Source of the DNA: CAZCWX01 sp964502465
GTDB taxonomy: Bacteria > Desulfobacterota > Binatia > Bin18
Assembly (NCBI GenBank): GCA_964502465.1
Contig: CAZCWX010000600.1
Location: 1-37,551, forward strand
Length of the DNA: 37,551 nt
Direction of reading: 5' to 3'
In this document: positions 17,678 to 24,843 of the stretch, one piece after another
How positions within the stretch are numbered: position 1 is the first letter of the stretch
Layout: every line of letters begins with the position of its first letter
Notes under the pieces: generated by a model
The model's database searches: none
What the model was told of the DNA's origin: nothing
What the model saw: only the letters and a program-made list of their open reading frames with translations
Program-made: the position numbers and the translations under genes

Positions 17678-18865
17678 CTAGATTGCGGGGCTGTAATACA
17701 ACTCTGGCTTGGCACGCCGCAGGTGAAAACGCACTCGCCGGAAAAATTGCACGAGTATAATGACAGCGAAAAGGACCATACCGTACTGCACCAGCCGGTT
17801 TCCTTGCGGCCAGATCATCAGCCATACTGCAGTACCAATCAGGTTGATAAAGCCGACCGGCACCAAGTACTTCCAGCAGAGCGACATCAGCTGGTCCACG
17901 CGGACTCGGGGCAAGGTTGCACGGATCCACATCGCCACAAAAGCCCAGAAATATGACTTCAGGAAAAATACCGCGAACTGCGAGAGATTCAGCAGCACAA
18001 CATTGTTCGTCCAAATAGGCACTTGCCATCCTCCCAGGAAAAGGGTGGTGATGACCGCACCAATGACGTACAGGGTTCCCCACTCGGCGAGGAAGAACAG
18101 GGCAAACCGCATGCCACTATACTCGGTAGCAAACCCTGCCACGAGTTCAGACTCAGCCTCTGGAAGATCAAAGGGCGTGCGGTTCGCTTCCGCAAGGAGC
18201 GCAACATAAAGGACGACTAACGCTACAAACGTGAAAGGGTTGTGAAAAGCAAACCAATCCCACGGCGCCCACCCCTGCGCCTGGATAATTCCTTGCATAC
18301 TGAGTGTACCAGCGAGCAGAATAGGAGAAAGAATTGCCAGGCCTGCAGGGATTTCGTAACTGATAATCTGCGCAGCGGAACGGATCCCGCCAATCAAGGA
18401 CCATTTGTTATTCGAGGCCCACCCGGCCATGAGGATACCAACCACGGTCAAGGCCGTGACTGCCACCAGATAGAGAATGCCGACATTCAGGTCAGCAATA
18501 ATGAGAGCGCTACTAAAAGGAATGACGACGAAGGTTGCGATAAATCCCCATACCAACAGATACGGAGCGAACGCGAAGAGAGGCCGGTCAGCCGCATCAG
18601 GGATGATATCTTCCTTGAGAATGTTTTTCACCCCGTCAGCAATTCCTTGCAATACGCCCTGCGGCCCAACACGATTCGGTCCAATCCGCGACTGGATGCG
18701 CGACCATACTCGTCGCTCGAGCCACACCGTGATGGGAACCATAGGCATCACGAACCCGAATACGACAATTGCCCCAAAAAGGAACATCATGACGGCGTAG
18801 ACGAGTTCTGCCGGTACCCCGGCAAACCAACCACTGGCGATGAGCCTGTCAATAAATTCTTGCAT
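17678..18865 (-). CDS. nuoH: NADH-quinone oxidoreductase subunit H
   Basis: ND1-homologous membrane subunit forming much of the quinone chamber. The 395 residues hold eight or more hydrophobic segments and the conserved loops WLERRVWSRIQSRIGPNRVGPQGVLQGIADGVK (about 49-81), NKWSLIGGIRSAAQIISYEIPAG and RTPFDLPEAESELVAGFATEYSGMRF (quinone-site acidic loop), plus FLKSYFWAFVAMWIRATLPRVRVDQLM. It is longer than the E. coli protein (325) at the C-terminus. Because it directly follows nuoD, the usual nuoE, nuoF and nuoG are absent from their standard position. Confidence 0.96.
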   Translation of the reverse strand: MQEFIDRLIASGWFAGVPAELVYAVMMFLFGAIVVFGFVMPMVPITVWLERRVWSRIQSRIGPNRVGPQGVLQGIADGVKNILKEDIIPDAADRPLFAFAPYLLVWGFIATFVVIPFSSALIIADLNVGILYLVAVTALTVVGILMAGWASNNKWSLIGGIRSAAQIISYEIPAGLAILSPILLAGTLSMQGIIQAQGWAPWDWFAFHNPFTFVALVVLYVALLAEANRTPFDLPEAESELVAGFATEYSGMRFALFFLAEWGTLYVIGAVITTLFLGGWQVPIWTNNVVLLNLSQFAVFFLKSYFWAFVAMWIRATLPRVRVDQLMSLCWKYLVPVGFINLIGTAVWLMIWPQGNRLVQYGMVLFAVIILVQFFRRVRFHLRRAKPELYYSPAI

Positions 18866-18901
18866 AACGCTGCTGTGGGTACTGGACTCTGCTGTATTTG
18901 T

Positions 18902-20056
18902 CTAGCGGTCAACCTCAGGCGCAACGACATCAAAGCTTGCAATGAGAGCAACCAGGTCGGCAATCATCAAGCCACAACTGACTTTGTCAATAATGCTCAT
19001 GGCGGCAAAAGAGCCCGTACGGATCTTGGTGCGGTAGGGGAATTCACTGCCATCACTGACTAAATACCACCCCATGTCTCCACGTGAGCCTTCGACGCGA
19101 ATATAGGCGTCGCCGACTGGCGGTTTCAGTTTGCGCGGGACCTTGGCAAGCACCGGACCTGGCGACATCATACTCAAACACTGCCGTACGATCTTGCATG
19201 ATTCGCTCAGTTCCCTGATGCGGACCATGTAGCGGTCAAAGCAGTCACCCAGTGTCCCCATCTCACCAGTGCCGATCGGTACAGCAAATTCCAGTTCAGA
19301 GTACACTGAGTACGGTTCGTCACGTCTCACATCGTATTTGTACCCAGATCCTCGCAGATTCGGACCAACGAGATTGTAATCAATCGCGTCAGCTTTGCTC
19401 ACGATACCAACATTCGCGAGTCGCTCGACATAGATTTTATTGTATGAGATGAGGTCGTTATATTCGTCGATCAATGGTTCAAATTGGTCAAGAAAGGCGA
19501 TGACTTTTTCAGCGAACCCAGGGGGCAGATCCCAAGCAACCCCACCAATACGCATATAGTTAAAGGTCAGACGGGCACCACAGAGATCTTCTAACAGGTC
19601 GTTGACTTTTTCCCGTTCACGGATCGCATGCAGAAAGGGAGTGTAGCCGCCAATATCCATAACCATTGTGCCTACTGATAACAAATGACTCGCAATGCGA
19701 CCAAGCTCGCACGCAATCACCCGGCAGAACTCTCCTCGCCGCGGCACTTCGATATTAGCAAGTCTCTCGCACACTATGGCCCAGCCCTGATTGCACTGCA
19801 TTGCCGAAACGTAGTCAACGCGGTCAGTGTAGGGCATAAAGCCATGATATCCGACTTTTTCCGAGATCTTTTCGATCGAACGGTGCAGATACCCAATATC
19901 TGGAATAGCGGTACGCATCACTTCACCATCGGCTTTCACGATGAAGCGTAACACCCCGTGAGTGCTCGGATGCTGCGGTCCCATATTAAGGGTCATCTCT
20001 TCAGTCGTTAACCCTCCATCGCGTTGCACCTCGACTTCAAAACCTGACAAACTCAT
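18902..20056 (-). CDS. nuoD: NADH-quinone oxidoreductase subunit D
   Basis: 49-kDa-type subunit, related to the large subunit of NiFe hydrogenases but without the Ni-binding cysteines. It forms the quinone-binding pocket with NuoB. The 384 residues carry MGPQHPSTHGVLRF (25-38) and PYTDRVDYVSAM (75-86). By alignment of spacing, His33 and Tyr82 correspond to the quinone-liganding His and Tyr. The C-terminus ends in SFDVVAPEVDR, the normal form. It is a separate gene rather than a nuoCD fusion. GGGGA lies about 5 nt before the ATG. Confidence 0.96.
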   Translation of the reverse strand: MSLSGFEVEVQRDGGLTTEEMTLNMGPQHPSTHGVLRFIVKADGEVMRTAIPDIGYLHRSIEKISEKVGYHGFMPYTDRVDYVSAMQCNQGWAIVCERLANIEVPRRGEFCRVIACELGRIASHLLSVGTMVMDIGGYTPFLHAIREREKVNDLLEDLCGARLTFNYMRIGGVAWDLPPGFAEKVIAFLDQFEPLIDEYNDLISYNKIYVERLANVGIVSKADAIDYNLVGPNLRGSGYKYDVRRDEPYSVYSELEFAVPIGTGEMGTLGDCFDRYMVRIRELSESCKIVRQCLSMMSPGPVLAKVPRKLKPPVGDAYIRVEGSRGDMGWYLVSDGSEFPYRTKIRTGSFAAMSIIDKVSCGLMIADLVALIASFDVVAPEVDR

Positions 20057-20137
20057 GGGATCCCCTTTAATAAAACACTTAAAACCATATGTTCAGCGCT
20101 GCACCTGGGAAAGGCCAGCGTACAAGCAGAGCAGTTT

Positions 20138-20647
20138 TCATTTGAGCAAACTCTCTCGCCGGGTGCTGATGCCATGATATTCTTCGGGCTCGACGAAATC
20201 TTTTCGGAGTGGATGTCCAACCCAATCTTCCGGCATCAACAACCGGCGTAGATCAGGATGGTCAGCAAAGACCACACCGAGCAGATCATAGATTTCACGC
20301 TCCTGCCAGTTCGCCGCCTTCCAGATACCCTCTACAGACGGTATAGTGGGGGTATCGCGTGGTACATTCACTTTGATAACGAGTGTATGACGGTGGGGGT
20401 ACGAATATAAATGTAAGACGACCTGAATCTTGTTTTCCTTGAGGTAGTCAACCCCTGACATGTTAGACAGACAATCGAAAGCCAGGGTCGGATCCTCCTT
20501 CAGGAATCGACAGACCTCCCGTACGGACGCCGCTTTGATGACGAGGTATGGGTCACGAGCCTTTGCTTCGAAGGATTCGATGACCTCGCCACCAAAACGT
20601 TCTTGAATTTTCTGATGTATTTCTGCCGGTGTCATCGTTTTACTCAC
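20138..20647 (-). CDS. nuoC: NADH-quinone oxidoreductase subunit C
   Basis: 30-kDa-type subunit of the hydrophilic arm. Conserved segments are GVDYL, VKVNVPRDTPTIPSVEGIWKAANWQEREIYDLLGVVFADHPDLRRLLMPEDWVGHPLRKDF, the family hallmark near the C-terminus. The reading frame is open to an ATG at 20722, but that overlaps the end of nuoB. I choose the GTG at 20647 (169 residues) because GAGGG lies 10 nt upstream; an ATG at 20635 is also possible. It lies between nuoB and nuoD, with an 81-bp gap before nuoD. Confidence 0.92.
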   Translation of the reverse strand: MSKTMTPAEIHQKIQERFGGEVIESFEAKARDPYLVIKAASVREVCRFLKEDPTLAFDCLSNMSGVDYLKENKIQVVLHLYSYPHRHTLVIKVNVPRDTPTIPSVEGIWKAANWQEREIYDLLGVVFADHPDLRRLLMPEDWVGHPLRKDFVEPEEYHGISTRRESLLK

Positions 20648-20699
20648 ACGACAAGAACCCTCGTTGTCGTTATGCCCAGGACAGCCAGGAAGCGGGGAC

Positions 20700-21206
20700 C
20701 TATGCCCGAGCTTCGATCTCAATTGGAGCTTTTTTCACCAGCCAACGCTCTTGCATCATCTTCTCTTGCAGTTTCAGCAGCCCCTCAACCAGCGCTTCCG
20801 GGCGTGGTGGACAACCGGGGACATATACATCGACAGGGATCACTTTGTCCACGCCGTCACAGACTGAATAAGCAAGTTGGAATAGCCCTCCACAGTTTGC
20901 ACAACTCCCCATCGAAATCACATATTTTGGATCAGGCATTTGGTCGTACAGCACCTTTGTGCGGAGCGCCATTTTCAGTGTGAGGGTCCCAGCAATAATC
21001 ATCATATCGGACTGCCGAGGTGTGGCGCGAGGAGCCGCACCAAATCGTTCCATGTCAGTTCGCGGCCCACCAGTTTGCATCATCTCAATGGCACAACAAG
21101 CAAGGCCAAAAAGCATATACCACACCGAGGACTTTCTCGTCCAATTGAGCATTTCGTCAACTTTGGTGGTAATAACCATCTCCGGTAGCGTATTGATCAG
21201 CGACAT
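20700..21206 (-). CDS. nuoB: NADH-quinone oxidoreductase subunit B
   Basis: Carries cluster N2, the terminal 4Fe-4S cluster that reduces quinone. The 168 residues contain the four ligands in the usual arrangement: the tandem Cys37-Cys38 (FGLACCAIEMM), Cys102 (MGSCANCGG) and Cys132 (YVPGCPPRPEAL). The conserved ERFGAAPRATPRQSD segment is intact. It sits between nuoA and nuoC as expected for the structural gene. A second NuoB-like gene is encoded at 22699-23253. Confidence 0.96.
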   Translation of the reverse strand: MSLINTLPEMVITTKVDEMLNWTRKSSVWYMLFGLACCAIEMMQTGGPRTDMERFGAAPRATPRQSDMMIIAGTLTLKMALRTKVLYDQMPDPKYVISMGSCANCGGLFQLAYSVCDGVDKVIPVDVYVPGCPPRPEALVEGLLKLQEKMMQERWLVKKAPIEIEARA

Positions 21207-21228
21207 CGAACCTCCTCTGAGTCTTCGC

Positions 21229-21648
21229 TTATGCTGCCTTTGGCAGCCTGTGTTCCTCTTCTGTTCGATTAATCCGTTTCAGCCATTCCAGGTCCCGTTT
21301 GGCCCAAACGTAGACTAACCCTTCCGCCAAAGTTCCTACAAAGAGCAAAATCGCCACTAGCGCATACAACCCATTTCCCGCCAGCACCCAATCGCGGAAC
21401 ACCACCATGACAGGAACCATAAAGACAATTTCTAGCTCAAAGATGAGAAATACCAGGGCAATAAGATAAAACCGCACATTAAAGTTGATCCACGCACTTC
21501 CAGTTGGGGGTTCTCCACACTCATACGTGGAGAGCTTCTTCGCTTCTGGGTTGTGAGGGCGAAGAAACCGGCCAAGTGCCAGGTGGATAGCAGAAAGGCT
21601 GAGTCCGAGGATAGTGAAAACCAGAACATTCCCGAAGTCGAAGTACAT
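21229..21648 (-). CDS. nuoA: NADH-quinone oxidoreductase subunit A
   Basis: ND3-homologous membrane subunit, 139 residues with three hydrophobic segments. The conserved loop KLSTYECGEPPTGSAWINFNVRFYLIALVFLIFELEIVF is present, including the Cys of the quinone-site loop. An in-frame GTG two codons upstream (21654) lies only 2 nt from the AGGAG Shine-Dalgarno, while the ATG at 21648 is 8 nt from it, so I choose the ATG. It is the first gene of nuoABCDHIJKLMN. Confidence 0.95.
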   Translation of the reverse strand: MYFDFGNVLVFTILGLSLSAIHLALGRFLRPHNPEAKKLSTYECGEPPTGSAWINFNVRFYLIALVFLIFELEIVFMVPVMVVFRDWVLAGNGLYALVAILLFVGTLAEGLVYVWAKRDLEWLKRINRTEEEHRLPKAA

Positions 21649-21680
21649 ACTCACAACTCCTGCCCACTCTCTTGAGCCTC

Positions 21681-21717
21681 CCAGCTTTACTTGCTGGATT
21701 GATAGGGAGATATCCCT
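21681..21717 (-). other. Two short inverted repeats in the nuoA leader
   Basis: The 123-bp gap between the Rrf2 gene and nuoA contains CCAGC/GCTGG (21681-21685 and 21693-21697) and AGGGA/TCCCT around GATA (21704-21717). No sigma70-like promoter is evident here. They could be RNA stem-loops in a read-through transcript or an operator. Neither is followed by a T-run, so they do not look like terminators. Confidence 0.35.
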
Positions 21718-21746
21718 CTAAGAGAGTTTCTCAGTCTTTTCTCTTT

Positions 21747-21788
21747 ACTCTTATCCTGTTGATCCGTACTCTTATCCTGTTGATCCGT
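21747..21788. repeat. Perfect 21-bp tandem duplication at the end of the Rrf2 gene
   Basis: The 21-bp unit starting ACTCTTATCCTG is present twice head to tail (21747-21767 and 21768-21788). It includes the Rrf2 stop codon, so a second in-frame copy of the last codons and stop follows the first. A length of seven codons means the duplication is frame-neutral. Confidence 0.9.
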
Positions 21789-22320
21789 GCGGCGGCAGAT
21801 CTAACGACTCTGTTTGCGCCACTTCTCTATATCGTCGCTGTTCCCACTGAGCAAGCTCCTCCCGTAGCCCTCTCCTATGAGCGATTTGCCCCAGGGATAC
21901 TCCAGCAAGGTAACTGGCCAAAATACGCTGCGCTTCGTGCCACACAGAGATCTGTCTACACACAGGACAGTAGCGACACGCCCGCTCCCCTTCTTCCAGA
22001 CAATCCATCAAGAGGAGGGGACCTTCAAGGCACTCATACACTTCCTTGAGGGTAATCGTCGAAGCAGGTTTCTTGAGAGTAAATCCTCCATGAGCGCCCA
22101 TATACGAATGGACAAGCCCACCACTCACTAGACGTTTCATGATTTTCGACAGGAAATGAGCTGGGATATCTTGTTTGCTCTGGATCTCCCGCCGGGAAAC
22201 GACTTTCTCTTCAGGTTGAGCTGCCAAATAGGAAAGGGCGCGGATCGCATAATCGACGCGGCGACCAATATTCATCAGAGAGCTTCGCTCTGACGACTGG
22301 TGATAGGCCCCTCTCCGCAT
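21772..22320 (-). CDS. Rrf2 family transcriptional regulator, probably Fe-S binding
   Basis: Winged-helix regulator of the Rrf2 family (IscR, NsrR, RsrR relatives). The family start is the internal MNIGRRVDYAIRAL (ATG at 22275), but the upstream ATG at 22320 has GAGG 7 nt before it, so a 15-residue extension is possible. Numbered from 22275, the helix-turn-helix covers about 26-60 and the wing is YMGAHGGFTLKKP (58-70). The cysteines are Cys92, Cys100, Cys103 and Cys106, with His113 nearby. The tight CxxCxxC differs from the C-x5-C-x5-C spacing of IscR. A small hairpin (AGAGC/GCTCT) sits just before the internal ATG. It lies between sufT and nuoA, and Rrf2 proteins commonly regulate their own Fe-S operons. 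The effector (Fe-S, redox, NO) cannot be told from sequence. Confidence 0.88.
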   Translation of the reverse strand: MRRGAYHQSSERSSLMNIGRRVDYAIRALSYLAAQPEEKVVSRREIQSKQDIPAHFLSKIMKRLVSGGLVHSYMGAHGGFTLKKPASTITLKEVYECLEGPLLLMDCLEEGERACRYCPVCRQISVWHEAQRILASYLAGVSLGQIAHRRGLREELAQWEQRRYREVAQTESLDLPPHGSTG

Positions 22321-22379
22321 AACGTTGCCTCGCTGTCACTCACCCACAATGCAAAAAAGATCTGCGGTTGGAAGAGGAG

Positions 22380-22685
22380 TCACTCTTCAGGCATCCCCAG
22401 AATTTTTCGCCCTTCTCCGCTGATCATGCTCGGCTCCCAAGGGGGGTCCCAAACCAGTTCCACCTTGACTTCATCCACATCAGGCAACCCTCGCAGCCTC
22501 TGCTCTGCTTCTGCAGCAATGTATCCGCCCATCCCGCACCCGCGAGCAGTTAAGGTCATCTTCACATCGATTCTACTGTCGGAGACCGCCACCTCGTACA
22601 CTAAACCAAGATCAACAATGTTCACGGGAATTTCCGGGTCATAGCACGAGCGCAACGTCTCGTAGACCTGTTCGTGTGTAGGCAT
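22380..22685 (-). CDS. sufT: SufT-like iron-sulfur cluster assembly factor (MIP18/DUF59 family)
   Basis: Small stand-alone DUF59 protein, 101 residues. Family hallmarks are CYDPEIPVNIVDLGLVYEV (14-32), LTARGCGMGGYIAAEAE (45-61, with the conserved Cys50) and the SufT-type tail ELVWDPPWEPSMISGEGRKILG (76-97). SufT and related proteins help Fe-S cluster maturation and carriage. The frame is open further upstream into the second nuoB, but the ATG at 22685 has AGGG 7 nt before it and begins exactly at the conserved domain. It lies 13 bp after the second nuoB. The symbol is by similarity of architecture. Confidence 0.85.
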   Translation of the reverse strand: MPTHEQVYETLRSCYDPEIPVNIVDLGLVYEVAVSDSRIDVKMTLTARGCGMGGYIAAEAEQRLRGLPDVDEVKVELVWDPPWEPSMISGEGRKILGMPEE

Positions 22686-22698
22686 CAGTTTTCCCTCA

Positions 22699-23253
22699 TT
22701 ACGCTGAAGTGAGTTTTCCAGCACGCTGTGTGAGAGCGGCACCAATCTGCTGCTTTTCGCCTTGAATTTTGCGTTGTAAGGCCATGAGAGCGTCAAGGAC
22801 GTTTTCTGGACGCGGTGGACAGCCTGGAACGTAGACGTCGACTGGCACAATGCGATCAATCCCGGCAACGGTAGTGTAATTATCGTAGAAACCACCAGTA
22901 GACGCACACGCTCCAAATGCCATGACCCACTTCGGTTCAGCCATCTGTTCATAGACTCGCTTGAGAATAGGCGCCTGTCGGCATGTGACGGTACCGATCA
23001 CCATCAACAAATCAGCTTGTCTTGGACTAAAGCGGGGCAGAAGCGCACCAAAACGGTCAATATCATACGGCGTCATCGACAAGGCCATGTATTCCATAGC
23101 GCAACATGCGGTAGCGAACGGGTAGGGAAAGATTGAGTATTTCCGTGCCCATCCGATTGCTCGATCGAGTCGTGTCAACACCACCGCATCTCCAAGCAAG
23201 ACATCTTCGCTCTGCGCCCGTGTAGGTATCTTTGAAGTTCTTTGCTCCTCCAT
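22699..23253 (-). CDS. Second NuoB-like 4Fe-4S subunit (complex I 20-kDa family)
   Basis: 184 residues from the ATG at 23253, which has a strong AAGGAG 8 nt upstream. All four N2 ligands are present: Cys50-Cys51 (FATACCAMEYM), Cys116 (FGACASTGG) and Cys145 (YVPGCPPRPE). The RFGALLPRFSPRQADLLMVIGTVT core is intact, so it should bind a 4Fe-4S cluster. It differs clearly from the structural NuoB at 20700-21206, has a longer N-terminus, and is linked not to nuoC but to sufT and the Rrf2 gene. It could be an alternative complex I subunit or belong to a different quinone- or hydrogenase-type module; function is not known from sequence alone. Confidence 0.88.
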   Translation of the reverse strand: MEEQRTSKIPTRAQSEDVLLGDAVVLTRLDRAIGWARKYSIFPYPFATACCAMEYMALSMTPYDIDRFGALLPRFSPRQADLLMVIGTVTCRQAPILKRVYEQMAEPKWVMAFGACASTGGFYDNYTTVAGIDRIVPVDVYVPGCPPRPENVLDALMALQRKIQGEKQQIGAALTQRAGKLTSA

Positions 23254-23333
23254 CGATATCTCCTTCTTGTACCGCAGGCTTTCCCTCAAGCCACATCGGC
23301 TGTTTCATACAGGTCAACACCAGAAGTTACATA

Positions 23334-23365
23334 AATACAGATACATAAGGTCTAATTTGTCAACC
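23334..23365 (-). promoter_or_regulatory. Promoter of the nuoB2-sufT-rrf2 unit with shared 16-bp element
   Basis: On the minus strand there is -35 TTGACA (23358-23363), an 18-bp spacer and -10 TGTATT (23334-23339). The block GGTTGACAAATTAGAC (23350-23365) is identical to the one in the iscS promoter, and the 18-bp spacing is also the same. The downstream half of the iscS inverted repeat is only partly kept here (TATCTG versus AGTCTA). The promoter lies 81 bp or more before the nuoB2 ATG, past the mrp stop. Confidence 0.6.
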
Positions 23366-23422
23366 TGAACAGATACGATTCCCAATACACTAGCTCTTCA
23401 ATTTTCCGTGTTTCTCTTTACC

Positions 23423-24472
23423 TTAGTGAATAGTCAGTCGCCGCCGTGCTCTTTCCTCTAACTGTGCCAGAGCCTCTTGCGCGACATCTACAAACACTCG
23501 ACTCTGAGGATGATCGGGATGAGCAACGACCAGCGGAGTCCCACGGTCTCCGTCTGCACGAATGTCTTGCACGAGCGGAATCTCTCCAAGCAGAGGAATA
23601 CCAAACTGCTCAGCCATTCGTGCCCCTCCGCCATGGCTAAAGATCTCTGCCCGGTGTCCACAGCGACGGCAAATATGATAACTCATATTCTCAATCACTC
23701 CTAAAACAGGGACATGGACCTCCTCAAACATTTTGACTCCTCGCCGTACGTCGAGGAGCGCGACATCCTGTGGAGTGGTGACAATGATCCCTCCAGACAG
23801 CGGAGCCTTTTGAACCATCGTCAACTGGGCATCCCCAGTCCCTGGCGGGAGATCAACAACCAAAACATCCAGATCTCCCCACTCGACATTTTTAATGAAT
23901 TCGGTCAGTAGCTTGTCGATCATGGGTCCCCGCCAGACCACCGCATGTCCCTCTGGGACGAGAAACCCCATCGACATCACTTTCAGATCATACTTTGTGA
24001 TAGGGATAAGTCGTTTGTCTTCAGTACTGCGTGGACGATCCTTCATCCCCAACATGAGAGGAATGCTGGGCCCGTATACATCTGCGTCGAGCAGCCCCAC
24101 GCGCTGCCCGATAGCGACGAGAGCCAGAGCCAGGTTGACCGCCACGGTTGACTTCCCCACCCCACCCTTGCCACTGGCCACCGCAACGACATGTTGAACG
24201 CCTGGTATTTCAGGCCTGGACCGCGCTGGCTCCGCCGGACGCTGGATCACTACTTCCACCGGAAGTTGCACTAACGAACGAAGGGTTTCGAGCACTCCCT
24301 GACGGATTTGGGCTATGACTTCCGGGTTGTCAGTTGAAGGCGCAAGTTGAACGGTGACGCCAGCACCACCAATTGCAACGTCTTTGACCATCCCAAAAGC
24401 AACGATATCGCGGCTAAGCCCTGGGTATTTCACCTGCTTGAGGGCTTCCAAGAGTTCTTGAGGAGTTAGCAT
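23423..24472 (-). CDS. mrp: Mrp/NBP35-family P-loop ATPase, Fe-S cluster carrier (copy 1)
   Basis: Fe-S carrier or scaffold ATPase of the Mrp/ApbC/Ind1 family, 349 residues from the ATG at 24472. An N-terminal DUF59 domain (about 1-78: ALKQVKYPGLSRDIVAFGMV) is followed by the P-loop domain with deviant Walker A GKGGVGKST (101-109), DADVYGPSIP (130-139), and the bridging Cys pair Cys268/Cys271 (ICRRCG) that binds a 4Fe-4S cluster at the dimer interface. An upstream in-frame TTG (24517) would overlap the preceding gene. The DUF971 gene ends 10 bp upstream, so DUF59-ATPase plus DUF971 are encoded side by side, the domain set of plastid HCF101. Mitochondrial Ind1 of this family matures complex I, which fits the neighbouring nuo genes. 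Confidence 0.92.
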   Translation of the reverse strand: MLTPQELLEALKQVKYPGLSRDIVAFGMVKDVAIGGAGVTVQLAPSTDNPEVIAQIRQGVLETLRSLVQLPVEVVIQRPAEPARSRPEIPGVQHVVAVASGKGGVGKSTVAVNLALALVAIGQRVGLLDADVYGPSIPLMLGMKDRPRSTEDKRLIPITKYDLKVMSMGFLVPEGHAVVWRGPMIDKLLTEFIKNVEWGDLDVLVVDLPPGTGDAQLTMVQKAPLSGGIIVTTPQDVALLDVRRGVKMFEEVHVPVLGVIENMSYHICRRCGHRAEIFSHGGGARMAEQFGIPLLGEIPLVQDIRADGDRGTPLVVAHPDHPQSRVFVDVAQEALAQLEERARRRLTIH

Positions 24473-24482
24473 ATACCCAACG

Positions 24483-24800
24483 TCATCCTTTCGCAGTGTC
24501 CTCGCTGTGAGATTCAAGACGCTCGCTCAGGCTTCGTAAGTACTCAAACGTGTAGATGCCTGTCTCATGTCCATCGCTCCATCTCGGGTTTAATGCATAA
24601 TTTCCAACCAGCCCAATGCTGACGAGTTGGGGATTCTCGACCCGCACAAAATGTCGCTCGCCTCCATGTCCTTGACACACAGCGCAGGGGCACCAGCCTC
24701 GGAGATACGCAAGCGGGTAATCGCTGAGATCATCATCGTCCCACAGGACGCGCACAAGCTTCTCTTCGTTTATGGGAGTCACTAATATCGGTCTCGGCAT
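24483..24800 (-). CDS. DUF971 domain protein (gamma-butyrobetaine hydroxylase N-terminal-like)
   Basis: 105 residues almost wholly made of one DUF971 domain: LVRVLWDDDDLSDYPLAYLRGWCPCAVCQGH (about 15-45, with Cys37, Cys39 and Cys42 as possible metal or cluster ligands) and the C-terminal hallmark PRWSDGHETGIYTFEYLRSL (72-91). This domain is found fused C-terminal to Mrp-type ATPases in HCF101 and N-terminal in gamma-butyrobetaine hydroxylase. Here it is a free protein between two mrp genes, AGGA lies 7 nt before the ATG, and a role in Fe-S delivery is inferred from context. Confidence 0.85.
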   Translation of the reverse strand: MPRPILVTPINEEKLVRVLWDDDDLSDYPLAYLRGWCPCAVCQGHGGERHFVRVENPQLVSIGLVGNYALNPRWSDGHETGIYTFEYLRSLSERLESHSEDTAKG

Positions 24801-24843
24801 GTTCAGTTCCTTGTTTCATAACTGCTGACAACCGCCGTTTGCC

